Assembly (NCBI GenBank): GCA_963775445.1
Contig: CAVZIT010000006.1
Location: forward strand, 877,710-941,709
Reading direction: 5' to 3'
DNA length: 64,000 bases
Source of the DNA: Dokdonella_A sp963775445
GTDB taxonomy: Bacteria; Pseudomonadota; Gammaproteobacteria; Xanthomonadales; Rhodanobacteraceae
Below, in pieces: positions 18,736 to 27,602 of the stretch; within the stretch, counting starts at the first letter, position 1; the number at the start of each line of letters is the position of its first letter. A program made the translations under genes and the position numbers. Below the pieces are notes generated by a model. That model did not search any database and had not been told where the DNA came from. It worked only from the letters and a program-made list of their open reading frames with translations.

Positions 18736-19328
18736 GACGCGGCGTCCTGCCGGAGCGCTTGCCACCGAACATGCCGCAATTCGCGCCGCACGCCGGGCGT
18801 CGGATAGCTCGCGGCTTCCTTCGGCTGGCCGGCTGGAAATTGGTTGGCGAATTTCCCGATGTGGCGAAACTTGTGCTCATCGTGGCGCCGCATTCGTCAT
18901 GGTGGGATGGCTTCTGGGGACTCATGTTCAAGGCTGCGCTGGGCGCCGATTTGTCCTTCATGGCCAAGCGCGAAGTTTTCGATGGCCTGCTCGGCCCCTT
19001 GCTGCGCCGCCTTGGCGGTGTGCCGGTCGACCGCGCCGCGGCGCATGGCGCGGTGATGCAGATGGCTGAACGCCTTCGCCACGACGAGCGCTTCTGGCTC
19101 TGCATCACGCCCGAGGGCACGCGCAAGCAGGTTGCGCAATGGAAGACGGGTTTCTGGCGCATCGCGCGGGCCGCCGACGTGCCGATCCTCCCGGTCTGGT
19201 TCGATTACCCCGACCGCACCGTCGGCATCGGTGCGTTGATGCAGCCGGGATCCGACCTCGATGCAGACATCGCCCGTTTGCGCGCATTTTACGCGCCGCG
19301 ACGCGGTCGCCATCATGGCGTTGATTGA
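18732..19328 (+). CDS. PlsC-like 1-acylglycerol-3-phosphate acyltransferase family protein
   Basis: A protein of about 198 residues of the lysophospholipid acyltransferase superfamily. The HX4D motif is HSSWWD. The second block (FMAKREVF) and third block (ITPEGTRK) follow at the usual spacing, then ILPVWFDYP. It resembles the short glycerol acyltransferases that acylate lysophospholipids or ornithine-type lipids. The start is GTG at 18732, overlapping the arfB TGA (GTGA); ATG at 18771 is an alternative that keeps all motifs. Confidence 0.85.
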   Translation: MRRGVLPERLPPNMPQFAPHAGRRIARGFLRLAGWKLVGEFPDVAKLVLIVAPHSSWWDGFWGLMFKAALGADLSFMAKREVFDGLLGPLLRRLGGVPVDRAAAHGAVMQMAERLRHDERFWLCITPEGTRKQVAQWKTGFWRIARAADVPILPVWFDYPDRTVGIGALMQPGSDLDADIARLRAFYAPRRGRHHGVD

Positions 19329-19708
19329 GGCGGTGTATCCGCGCTATCGCTGCGCGTCCGGCAAACCCATGCATGCGGGATCAAAGCAATGATCGGCAGT
19401 GCATCGCCAGGTCGCGCGCACGCTTGTTGAAGCGCCAGCAAACAACCTGCCGATCCCTTCGGCTTGGGCCTTTGGCATACGCGCTCAGGGTGAACGGAAA
19501 AAGGTTGCGACTTCGGCCCCTCGGGTGGAGTTTGAATCCCCAACCTCAACGATCGCACAGCGCGTAGCTCGCACAAGCGAGCGAAGTCGACGTGTGGGCG
19601 TTCGGTCAAATCATTCCCTTCGCCTTCGCCCGTTCTGATCGTAAGCCGAAGGCCGAAGTCGGAGGACTCGGGGTGAACGGGAATTAATGGACAAATCGCG
19701 CCGGTACG
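19329..19708. other. intergenic region with degenerate palindromic repeats
   Basis: No gene is supported in this 380-bp gap between the acyltransferase and a convergent hypothetical gene. The part 19456-19690 holds inverted-repeat words related to the elements at 9717 and 24552 (CCCTTCGGCTTGGGCC, GGTGAACGG, GCCGAAGTCGG), but without the TGATTAGCGACGA ends. It may be a decayed or different family of intergenic repeat. GGTGAACGG occurs twice and its complement CCGTTC once. Confidence 0.4.
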
Positions 19709-20059
19709 CTAGGCGGCGCGCACGTCGCGAAGTGTCCAGTGCTTTCCGATCAGCAAACCAAGTCGATGCTTGAGGATCTGATGGGGAAGATTGGTGACGA
19801 CTTCGACGCTGCAATGAAGATCGGACTGGTGCGCGGTCACGCTCGCGCCGGGATCGGCGATGCCAAGCGCAGGATCGACCGCATCCGGATCGGGTTGCAT
19901 CTGGCGCCAGCGCCTCCACAGCGCAGGTTCCCGCAGCGCTTCCTGGAAGACTTCGGCAAAGGTTTTCGGCGAACTGCCGTGGAACGAAAGATCACTGAAC
20001 TCACCGCGTGCCTTGGCGAGATCGTCGATCGTGATGAAATAACGTTGAGCGTTTGCCAT
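19709..20059 (-). CDS. hypothetical protein
   Basis: A 116-residue soluble protein beginning MANAQRYFITIDDLAKARGE. The N-terminal half (FSDLSFHGSSPKTFAEVFQEALREP, then LWRRWRQMQPDPDAVDP) and the C-terminal half (ASVTAHQSDLHCSVEVVTNLPHQILKHRLGLLIGKHWTLRDV) both look like folded sequence. AAGGA lies seven bases upstream of the ATG. No motif that I recognise. Composition matches neighbouring genes, so it is probably native. It is transcribed in the same direction as, and 37 bp upstream of, bioD's stop. Confidence 0.7.
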   Translation of the reverse strand: MANAQRYFITIDDLAKARGEFSDLSFHGSSPKTFAEVFQEALREPALWRRWRQMQPDPDAVDPALGIADPGASVTAHQSDLHCSVEVVTNLPHQILKHRLGLLIGKHWTLRDVRAA

Positions 20060-20096
20060 CGATCATCCTTCATTGACACTCCGCGCAGTTTACCAG

Positions 20097-20798
20097 TCAC
20101 GTCCACGGGCGGTGCGTCGCGCAAACAGCCGCACACGCGGCATCCAGGGCTGTGGCCGCGCGAACCGGATCGGGTGTGTCCAGGTGTGGCACGATGCCAA
20201 GGCAGGGCGCAGGCAGGCGTTCGCGCAAGGTCGCGATATTCTCTTCGACCCGTGCCATCGAAGGATCGACGCGGTTGCCGACCCAGCCGATCAGGCGACA
20301 TCCGTCCGCATCGATCGCGCGCGCGCTGAGCAGCGCATGGTTGAGGCATCCCAGCCGCAGACCGACAACAAGAATGACCGGCAGGTCGAGAACACGGACC
20401 AGATCGACCTGCATCGCGGCACCGGACAGCGGTACGGCCCATCCACCGACGCCTTCGACCACCATGCATTCGGTGGCGCGCGCGATTGTCGAATAGGCAT
20501 CACGCACGCGCGGCAATGAAATCTCGACGTTCTCGTTCCGTGCCGCGAGGTGGGGCGCAATCGCCTCGCCGAACGCATATGGATTGCAGTCGGCATAACA
20601 AGGTGCCGGATCGCTCGCCTCGATCAGTGCGAGTGCGTCGGCGTTACGCAAGCCGCACGGCTCGGTTTCGCATCCGCTCGCGATCGGTTTCATCCCGCTC
20701 GCACGCAACCCGCGGGCGCGCAGGGCAACAAGCAATGCGCAGCTGATTGTGGTTTTTCCGACACCGGTGTCGGTGCCCGAAACGAATACGCCGAACAT
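20097..20798 (-). CDS. bioD: dethiobiotin synthetase
   Basis: A 233-residue BioD, which makes dethiobiotin from diaminopelargonate, CO2 and ATP in biotin synthesis. The P-loop reads GTDTGVGKT near residue 8, KPIASGCE carries the substrate-site lysine, VVEGVGGWAVPL is the VEGAGG motif and WVGNRVDP a later nucleotide-base motif. The ATG at 20796-20798 lies two bases from the stop of the upstream TMEM175-like gene, so both are probably transcribed together. A long upstream extension of this frame overlaps that gene and was rejected. Confidence 0.95.
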   Translation of the reverse strand: MFGVFVSGTDTGVGKTTISCALLVALRARGLRASGMKPIASGCETEPCGLRNADALALIEASDPAPCYADCNPYAFGEAIAPHLAARNENVEISLPRVRDAYSTIARATECMVVEGVGGWAVPLSGAAMQVDLVRVLDLPVILVVGLRLGCLNHALLSARAIDADGCRLIGWVGNRVDPSMARVEENIATLRERLPAPCLGIVPHLDTPDPVRAATALDAACAAVCATHRPWT

Positions 20799-20800
20799 CG

Positions 20801-21528
20801 TCAACGCGCCGCCGGGGGCGTGGCCAGACGCGCGCACAAACGACCGGGCAATGGCGCGCCGCCGGATAGCAGCAACAGATAAATCATTCCCGGCAACGAA
20901 TACAACGCCGGCGGTGCGCCACTCGGAATTGCCAATGCAATTGCGGCCGAAAGCGAACCGACCGCCGCATTGAAAACCCACCGCACCATTTGAACGTCGG
21001 TGACCACGTGCTCGACCGGATTGATATCGAGCTCGACACGCAGCGATCGCGCATGCGCATGCAACAGCAGGATGATGGCCGACAGCGCCGCATAGGCAAC
21101 GCCATGGATCACGAACATGGGAGCCGCCTGATCGCGCGTGGCATGGATTCCCCCTGCTGGAAGGAAAGCACTGCTCCACCCGGCGAATGCGGGGGAAACA
21201 TCATGTGCAACGGAGTCACGCAGATCAGCACCAGGAACACCAGCGGCAGGCTGAGCAGAACGCTGTGCCGATCCACGAGACCATAGCGCCGATACCAGAT
21301 GTAATGGGCGTACCAGAACAGGCACACCAGCGTAAAACAAGCGGCAAAGGCCGGTACTTCACGAAGCAGCCCGGCAAGTCCGGAAGCGTTTTCCGCAACG
21401 TGGTTGCCGCCAATCACGAGCAACGTCAGCGCGAACGCAAATGCTCCATCGGTGAAGGCTTCGACGAGCGTGTTTTCGCCGCCGCGCAGACAAAATCCGC
21501 AGCTGTCGATGCGCGACGCAACGATCAT
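20801..21528 (-). CDS. TMEM175/DUF1211-like membrane protein with frameshift
   Basis: A protein of about 242 residues of the DUF1211/TMEM175 family of small potassium-channel-like membrane proteins. The first helix carries the FTDGAFAFALTLLVI sequence, equivalent to the family's FSDAVFA signature. Five or six membrane helices follow. The frame opened at 21526-21528 ends early (..SMPRAIRRLPCS), while the natural continuation (HATRDQAAPMFVIHGVAY ... LATPPAAR) is in the next frame. One additional base in the C5 run at 21150-21154 restores a single ORF, so this is either a sequencing error in a homopolymer or a recent mutation. Confidence 0.75.
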
Positions 21529-21624
21529 GCGCAGATCCTGGTTCGATAGGCGCCCTCAGTATGCCAGCCGGGACGCCATCAGGGTGCAAGGTACAATGGC
21601 AGTTCACGCCAGCACCGGATTGCC

Positions 21625-22140
21625 ATGTTCAACACCGCGCCGATCGCTGCATCGGATAAATCCACGCTGTACGCCGAACTCGCACAAAGCCTGCAGGCCC
21701 TGCTGAACGGCGAGCGGAATCTCGTCGCCAATGCAGCGAATTTTGCCGCACTGGTCTGGCATTCGCTACCCGATCTCAACTGGTGCGGCTTCTACCTCTT
21801 CGACGGCAACGAGCTCGTGGTCGGTCCGTTCCAGGGACAGCCCGCGTGCGTGCGCATCCCGCTCGGCAAGGGCGTTTGCGGGACAGCCGCCCTGACGCGC
21901 ATGACGCAGATCGTGCCCGACGTGCAAGCCTTCGACGGACACATCGCGTGCGACTCGGCATCGCGCTCGGAACTCGTTGTACCGCTGGTGTCCGGCGAGC
22001 GCCTGCTGGGCGTATGGGACGTCGACAGCCCCTCGCCTGCGCGCTTCGATGGAGACGATGGCGAGGGCATGGAACGCCTGTGCGCGATTTTCATCGCCTC
22101 GCTCGATGCCACGAAGGACACCGCAGAGGAAAGCGCATGA
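21625..22140 (+). CDS. msrC: free methionine-(R)-sulfoxide reductase (GAF domain)
   Basis: A 171-residue GAF-domain protein of the fRMsr type, which reduces free L-methionine-(R)-sulfoxide using thioredoxin. The three cysteines expected are visible: GQPACVRIPLGKGVCGTAA (two) and HIACDSASRSELVVPL (one, presumed catalytic). NWCGFYLFDGNELVVGPF is the typical N-terminal GAF block. It overlaps the next gene by four bases (ATGA). Confidence 0.93.
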   Translation: MFNTAPIAASDKSTLYAELAQSLQALLNGERNLVANAANFAALVWHSLPDLNWCGFYLFDGNELVVGPFQGQPACVRIPLGKGVCGTAALTRMTQIVPDVQAFDGHIACDSASRSELVVPLVSGERLLGVWDVDSPSPARFDGDDGEGMERLCAIFIASLDATKDTAEESA

Positions 22141-22559
22141 ATTCGGAGAAGATCCGCAATGTCGGCCCGAAATCCGCCGCCTGGTTGCGTCAGGTTGGCG
22201 TGCGCACGTACGAGGATCTGGAACGCATCGGTGCGCTCGACGTGTTCCTCAAGGTCAAACGCGCGGGATTCCGGCCGAGCCTGAATCTGCTGTACGCGCT
22301 CGCCGGCGCGCTCTCGGACTGCCACTGGACCGATCTGCCTGACAACGAAAAGCAGGCGTTGCTCGATGACCTTGCGGCAGCCGAATCGGACAACCCGATC
22401 CTGACGCGCTGGCAGAAGGCCGCCGCCGCGAGTGCCCGCCAAAGCGCCGATTTGACGCAGACTTCCGATACCGACGAGGCAAACGCGGACGGCCTCGATA
22501 CCGGTGCGGATCTTGATGAGGCGAGCGATGAGGATGATGGCGCAAGCCGATTCGGCTGA
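22137..22559 (+). CDS. TfoX C-terminal domain protein
   Basis: A 140-residue protein with a TfoX C-terminal (helix-hairpin-helix-like) domain at residues 5-88: IRNVGPKSAAWLRQVGVRTYEDLERIGALDVFLKVKR, then PSLNLLYALAGAL. The N-terminal TfoX domain is absent. The last 35 residues are acidic and low-complexity (DTDEANADGLDTGADLDEASDEDD). Stand-alone versions are common near msrC; a role in competence regulation is not established for them. It is translationally coupled to msrC. Confidence 0.88.
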   Translation: MNSEKIRNVGPKSAAWLRQVGVRTYEDLERIGALDVFLKVKRAGFRPSLNLLYALAGALSDCHWTDLPDNEKQALLDDLAAAESDNPILTRWQKAAAASARQSADLTQTSDTDEANADGLDTGADLDEASDEDDGASRFG

Positions 22560-22697
22560 TCGCGCTCCCGAGTCGGAAAGCCCTTGAATTACCCGGCTTC
22601 CTGACGATGACGCAAGGCGACCGGCGTGTCTCAAAACTGTGCCTTGACGGGCAGTTGCCACGAGCGGCGGCGTCTCTGCTGGTAGTGCCTGGATGCC

Positions 22698-24530
22698 CTA
22701 TTCCACCGTGACCGATTTGGCCAGGTTGCGTGGCTGATCGACATCCGTACCGCGCAGCACGGCGACATGGTAGGCCAGCATCTGCAGCGGTACGGTGAAT
22801 ACCGCAGGTGCGATCAGGTTGCCGCCCGAGGCGACCTTGATCACCGCACCGCGATCGCCGTCGCGATCGACTCGGGCATCCGTGTCGGCGAACACGAACA
22901 ACTCCCCACCGCGCGCACGCACTTCCTCGAGGTTGGACTTGAGCTTTTCAAGCAGGCTGTTGTTCGGCGCCACGGCAATCACCGGCATGTCGGCATCGAC
23001 CAGCGCCAGCGGGCCATGCTTGAGTTCACCAGCCGGGTAGGCTTCGGCGTGTATGTACGAGATTTCCTTGAGCTTGAGCGCGCCTTCGAGCGCAACCGGA
23101 AAATGGACACCGCGACCGAGGAACAAGGCGTGATGACGCGGTACGAAACGCTCGGCCAGCGAGGCGATCTGGGGCTCAAGCGCCAGGACATCACCGATCG
23201 CGCGGGGCAGACTTGCGAGTTCGGCGACGAGCCGCGCGATTTTCGCTTCCGAGACGCCGTTGAGTCGCGCGAGCTCGAGCACGAGCAGCGCGAGCGCGAC
23301 CAGTTGCGTCGTGAACGCCTTCGTCGAGGCCACGCCGATCTCGGGGCCGGCGCGTGTCATCAACGCCAGGTCCGATCCACGCACCAGGCTCGACTCGGGC
23401 ACGTTGCAGATCGCCAGCGATCCCAGATAGCCGCGCTGGTTGCCCTCGCGCAGCGCAGCCAGCGTGTCGGCCGTCTCACCGGACTGCGAGACCGCGAGGA
23501 AAAGCGTGCCCTCCGGCACAACCGCATGGCGATAGCGATATTCGCTCGCTACTTCCACGCTGCATGGGATATTGGCGATGCCCTCGAGCCAGTAGCGCGC
23601 GATGAGTCCCGCGTGATAGCTGGTGCCGCATGCGACGATCTGGACATGCTTCACACGCGCGAGCAGTTGATCGGAATCGACCCCGAAAATGTTCGGCAGC
23701 ACGTGGTCATTGCTCAGCCGTCCTTCCAGGGTATCGGCGACGGCACGCGGTTGCTCGTGAATTTCCTTGAGCATGTAATGGCGGTATTCACCACGTTCGA
23801 CCGCATCGGCGGACATCTGGCTGATCTGTGTCGGACGTTCGACCGGATCGCCATTCGAATCGAAAAGTCGCAAGCCCTCGGGCGTGATTTCCGCGATATC
23901 CCCCTCGTCGAGGTAGATGAACCGATTGGTCGTCCTGATAAGGGCCTGGACGTCGGAACCGAGGAAATGCTCGCCATCGCCGATGCCGACGACGAGCGGG
24001 CTGCCGCGGCGCGCACCGACCACATGGTCCGGATACGCGCTGCTGATGACCGCTATGGCATACGCGCCCTGCAGCAGACCTGTCGCGGCCAGCACGGCCT
24101 GCTGGAGATCGGCACCACTGGCAAGCGCGCGGCGCACCAGATGGGCGATGACTTCGGTGTCCGTTTCCGATTCGAAGCGATACCCCTGCTCCTTGAGTTC
24201 CTCACGCAGCGCCGCGTAATTCTCGATGATGCCGTTGTGAACCACGGCAACGCTGTCTTCGGACACATGCGGATGCGCGTTTGCCGTGTTCGGCCGACCG
24301 TGTGTCGCCCAGCGCGTATGGGCTATGCCGGTGGATCCGGAAACCGGTGCAGACGCATAAAGGGCTTCCAGTTCGCGCACCTTGCCTACCGCGCGCACTC
24401 GCGCGAGGCGCCCATTTTCCAGTACCGACAAGCCGGCCGAATCGTAGCCGCGATATTCGAGGGCCTTGAGGCCCTCGATCAGGATCGGTACGGCATCCCG
24501 ATGGGCGGCAACGGCAACGATTCCACACAT
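22698..24530 (-). CDS. glmS: glucosamine-fructose-6-phosphate aminotransferase (isomerizing)
   Basis: A 610-residue GlmS that makes glucosamine-6-phosphate from fructose-6-phosphate and glutamine, the first step to UDP-GlcNAc for peptidoglycan, LPS and exopolysaccharide. The N-terminal nucleophile Cys2 is in MCGIVAV. The glutaminase signatures (GIAHTRWATHG, NGIIENY) are present. Two SIS domains follow (ACGTSYHAG, VSQSGETADT, GRGVHFPVALEGALKLKEISY), and the protein ends DQPRNLAKSVTVE. A palindromic repeat element begins 22 bp upstream of the ATG, so transcription signals must lie within or beyond it. I saw no glmS ribozyme. Confidence 0.98.
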   Translation of the reverse strand: MCGIVAVAAHRDAVPILIEGLKALEYRGYDSAGLSVLENGRLARVRAVGKVRELEALYASAPVSGSTGIAHTRWATHGRPNTANAHPHVSEDSVAVVHNGIIENYAALREELKEQGYRFESETDTEVIAHLVRRALASGADLQQAVLAATGLLQGAYAIAVISSAYPDHVVGARRGSPLVVGIGDGEHFLGSDVQALIRTTNRFIYLDEGDIAEITPEGLRLFDSNGDPVERPTQISQMSADAVERGEYRHYMLKEIHEQPRAVADTLEGRLSNDHVLPNIFGVDSDQLLARVKHVQIVACGTSYHAGLIARYWLEGIANIPCSVEVASEYRYRHAVVPEGTLFLAVSQSGETADTLAALREGNQRGYLGSLAICNVPESSLVRGSDLALMTRAGPEIGVASTKAFTTQLVALALLVLELARLNGVSEAKIARLVAELASLPRAIGDVLALEPQIASLAERFVPRHHALFLGRGVHFPVALEGALKLKEISYIHAEAYPAGELKHGPLALVDADMPVIAVAPNNSLLEKLKSNLEEVRARGGELFVFADTDARVDRDGDRGAVIKVASGGNLIAPAVFTVPLQMLAYHVAVLRGTDVDQPRNLAKSVTVE

Positions 24531-24551
24531 TCGGGTTACCTTTGTAAATTC

Positions 24552-24716
24552 TGATTAGCAACGAGGGGCAGCCGACCAACCCGCCGTTCGCCCTGAGCGT
24601 AGGCCCGTAGGGCCGAAGTCGAAGGGCCGCGTCGATCAGTGCTTCGACTTCGCTTGCTTACGCAAGCTACGCTCAGCACGAACGGAATTTCATTAGCTGC
24701 GCATCGTCGCTAATCA
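24552..24716. repeat. palindromic intergenic element with terminal inverted repeats, copy 2
   Basis: A 165-bp shorter copy of the element at 9717-9958. It is bounded by TGATTAGCAACGA (24552-24564, one mismatch to the consensus end) and the reverse complement of TGATTAGCGACGA (24704-24716). It keeps the same order of internal blocks but lacks about 75 bp of the centre, including the CCCCGGAGCAAGTCCGGGG hairpin of copy 1. It sits in the promoter region between glmS and the divergent glycosylphosphotransferase, where it could affect transcription. No ORF. Confidence 0.8.
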
Positions 24717-25022
24717 GGTTGTAAAATGAGCTCAACAAATAGATGAAATACGCAGCGCGGAACGGCGGTCTGTCCTTCCGGCGTGCGATAATGATAGCGG
24801 TTCCTGGTGCGATTCAGGGTTGTTGCCCTGCAGGTTCCGCAGATCGTCACAGCGTGCTCACGCAACTTCGAGCAAACTCGGGCGTTGATTGTCAAATACG
24901 GCCAATCGTCGTCAGGCGATGGATCAGGAATGCGGGCAGTAGCAGGTCCAGCGCGCCACGCGTCGTTGTGGCGCAAAACTTGCTTCCAGTCCCTGACGAA
25001 CAGGCCTCCGGAATTTTCGCAG

Positions 25023-26513
25023 ATGAGCAAGACCCCATCCCGGCCACACGGTGCGGAGATCGCTCTGCCGCTGGCCCGGCCGAAACCGAGCAAGGGACAG
25101 TTCGAGGAACTAATGCTGCGTCTGCTGCGGCACCAATCGAGGCGCTGGCTGCTGCTGCTCACGATATCCGAGCTGGTCTTGCTGACCATTTCGGCGGCGG
25201 CCGCCACGTATATTCGCTATCACGCGTACCCCGATGCGATGGACGATTACTCCCGGCATCTGCTGGCGCGTTCGCTCGCATTCGGCGTGATGATGGTTCT
25301 CGGCATGGCCGCGCTCGGGCTTTACCAGATCCACTTGCGCCAGTCCTGGTTCGGTTTGCTGGCACGGCAGGCACTGGGTTTCGTCGTGGGCGTGCTCGGA
25401 CTCATCGCGCTTTATTACGTGGTTCCGCAATTCCATATTGGACGCGGCGTGATGGGCATCGCCGTGGCATTCGGTTTTGTCGTGGTCGCCGGATTTCGCG
25501 CCGGGTTCCTTCGCTTGACCGACGGCGATCTTCTAAAGCGCAGGATTCTCGTGCTGGGCGCCGGTGCGCGCGCGGCGTTGATCGCGCAGCAGATGCGCCG
25601 CCGTGCGGACCGGCGTGGTTTTTCGATCGTCGGGTACGTGCCCCACAACGGCGAGGAGATCAAGGTTCCGCTCGAGAGCGTGGCCAAGCCCGATGCGGGG
25701 CTGCGCGCATGGGCCGAACGCGAGCATATCAACGAGATCGTGGTCGGCCCGGACGAGCGCCGCGGCGGCATGCCGATGAATGAACTGCTCGAATGCAAAC
25801 AGGCCGGCATCGATATCACCGAATTGGCAACCTTCTTCGAACGCGAGTCGGGCAAGGTCACGCTGAATCTGACCGATCCATCCTGGCTCGTGTATTCGCA
25901 AGGATTCAATGCATCTCCGATCCGCTACGTTTCCAAACGCCTGTTCGATGTAGGGGCCGCACTTGCGGTGTTGTCGGTGGCATGGCCATTTATGCTGTTC
26001 GGCGCCCTCGCGGTCCGACTCGAATCGGGCGCGGGCAAACCCATTTTGTACCGCCAGGAGCGGGTCGGCGCCAATGGACGCGTGTTCCGCCTGATCAAGT
26101 TCCGCAGCATGCGCACCGACGCCGAGAAAGACGGTGTCGCCCGCTGGGCGAGCGCCAGCGACGATCGAATCACTCGCGCCGGCCGCCTCATGCGGCGCAT
26201 GCGCATCGATGAGTTGCCACAGATCTGGAACATCCTGCGCGGCGACATGAGCGTGGTCGGGCCACGGCCGGAACGCCCCGAGTTCGTGAAGGAACTGTCA
26301 ACCTCGATTCGGTACTACGAGTTGCGCCATTGCGTGAAACCCGGACTTGCCGGGTGGGCGCAGCTGCGTTATCCGTATGGCGCCTCCGCGAAGGATGCCG
26401 AGGAAAAGCTCAAGTACGATCTGTTCTACGTCAAGAATCACAACCTGCTACTGGACTTGATGATTCTGATCCAGACGCTCGAGGTGGTGTTGTTTGGTGG
26501 TGGGGCGCGCTGA
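25023..26513 (+). CDS. polyprenyl glycosylphosphotransferase (exosortase-A type EPS initiation)
   Basis: A protein of about 496 residues. Four N-terminal membrane helices (about residues 45-155) are followed by a Rossmann-like cytosolic region (RRILVLGAGARAALIAQQMR) and a fifth membrane helix (VGAALAVLSVAWPFMLFGAL). A C-terminal bacterial sugar transferase domain follows, with LYRQERVGANGRVF, KFRSMRTDAE, RIDELPQIWNILRGDMSVVGPRPERPEF and KPGLAGWAQLRYPYGAS. It should move a sugar-1-phosphate onto undecaprenyl phosphate, starting exopolysaccharide repeat synthesis. The sequence fits the TIGR03013 subfamily of XrtA/PEP-CTERM loci. Several upstream in-frame starts exist (first ATG 24807); ATG 25023 was chosen because the residues before it look non-coding. 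Confidence 0.9.
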   Translation: MSKTPSRPHGAEIALPLARPKPSKGQFEELMLRLLRHQSRRWLLLLTISELVLLTISAAAATYIRYHAYPDAMDDYSRHLLARSLAFGVMMVLGMAALGLYQIHLRQSWFGLLARQALGFVVGVLGLIALYYVVPQFHIGRGVMGIAVAFGFVVVAGFRAGFLRLTDGDLLKRRILVLGAGARAALIAQQMRRRADRRGFSIVGYVPHNGEEIKVPLESVAKPDAGLRAWAEREHINEIVVGPDERRGGMPMNELLECKQAGIDITELATFFERESGKVTLNLTDPSWLVYSQGFNASPIRYVSKRLFDVGAALAVLSVAWPFMLFGALAVRLESGAGKPILYRQERVGANGRVFRLIKFRSMRTDAEKDGVARWASASDDRITRAGRLMRRMRIDELPQIWNILRGDMSVVGPRPERPEFVKELSTSIRYYELRHCVKPGLAGWAQLRYPYGASAKDAEEKLKYDLFYVKNHNLLLDLMILIQTLEVVLFGGGAR

Positions 26514-26593
26514 CCGCCAACCAGCAGAGACCGTGGCTGCCGAGGCACACCTCGCAAGCCCTGCGCCGACATATGCCAAATCAGGCGCCGGCG

Positions 26594-27313
26594 TCAATCG
26601 TACGGCGGCCCTTGGTCCGCCAATCGCCCGCCGGCAGGGGCGTGTTGACTGGCAACTCTCAGGGGCCGCAGCCTTGAGCTGTACCAATCGCTCACTCCAG
26701 TATCGTTGAAATCGATCCACGATGGGCCGTAATCCCAATGCCCGGAGGCCGCCATCAACGGAGCTCCCTCGATGCTCCGCACCGTGTGTTTGTCCATTCC
26801 AATGACTATCTGCGACGGACGGGGCGCGATGTACGCGTTGACGGGTGCCCCTTCGCGGGCGATGACCTCCGACTCCAACTTCAACGGTGGAGCGTCATTT
26901 CCACGCTGCGCAATCCCGAGGAGCGAGTTGCTGCCGAGCAGTATCCATACGAGCACCAACAACAGGCCGACGAGAAACAAGGGGCGGCCAAGTCGGAACG
27001 GGGGCGCGTCGATCGACGGTTTCGCAGGCGGATTCCTCGGCGTCCAGATTGCGTGGTTTCCGCGTTTGGTCGCAGCCTGCGAAGTGCCGGGAAGCCGCCC
27101 ATAGTTGCGCTGAAACGACATGACGGCATCGTATGCTGCAGTCAACTCCTGAAGCCGTGACGTGTCGGCCCGGCTGGTTTCGCGGTTCAGCTGGCGATCG
27201 GGGTGCAACGCGGCGACACGTCGACGATACGCACTCTTGAGGTCGTCCACGCTGCAATTGGCAGGTAACCCCAAGCGCTGATAGAACAGCAGAAAATCGG
27301 TTTTTGCGGCCAC
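26594..27313 (-). CDS. J-domain (DnaJ-like) membrane protein
   Basis: A 239-residue protein with an N-terminal J domain (residues 3-65: DFLLFYQRLGLPANCSVDDLKSAYRR, then ALHPDRQ with the HPD motif that stimulates Hsp70 ATPase). A basic linker, one membrane helix (about 115-135, LFLVGLLLVLVWILLG) and a C-terminal region of about 100 residues follow. That region contains IGMDKHTVRSIEGAPLMAASGHWDYGPSWIDF, like SmpA/BamE-type short repeats. The start is GTG at 27311-27313 with AGGGGAA upstream; the longer frame to 27478 has no good start. The substrate is unknown. Confidence 0.82.
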   Translation of the reverse strand: MAAKTDFLLFYQRLGLPANCSVDDLKSAYRRRVAALHPDRQLNRETSRADTSRLQELTAAYDAVMSFQRNYGRLPGTSQAATKRGNHAIWTPRNPPAKPSIDAPPFRLGRPLFLVGLLLVLVWILLGSNSLLGIAQRGNDAPPLKLESEVIAREGAPVNAYIAPRPSQIVIGMDKHTVRSIEGAPLMAASGHWDYGPSWIDFNDTGVSDWYSSRLRPLRVASQHAPAGGRLADQGPPYD

Positions 27314-27602
27314 AAGTTCCCCTCTCAAGACGCGGCCAATGATACCCCCGATCAGAGAAAAACAAGGGCACGACGCGGGCGCGAGTCGATGAGCGCTGCG
27401 TAGGCCTGCGGATGGTATCGAGAGCCTGTTGACGATCGGCCACGCAGCCGCCACCTCGGCCTCTGTCTCACAGGACATGAAGAAGAAAGTGTACGTCGCG
27501 ATAGGTTAGCTAGCGACAACGCAACCACGCGGTCGTCACCGACAGGACCCCGGTAACAGGGCTGTTCAAGGCTCTACGCGTCCGCTGTTCTGCCCGAATG
27601 CC

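Noticed and set aside
19520..19550. tRNA-like TTTGAATCCCC motif
   Set aside because: No acceptor stem, D-arm or anticodon arm could be formed around it; it is part of the degenerate repeat region.
24531..24551. glmS riboswitch/ribozyme upstream of glmS
   Set aside because: Only 21 bp separate the start codon from the repeat element, with no ribozyme-like structure, and glmS ribozymes are typical of Firmicutes.
22767..24554. 595-codon plus-strand ORF opposite glmS
   Set aside because: It is the antisense of a well conserved glmS; its sequence is Arg/Asp-rich and matches no fold. A shadow caused by high GC.
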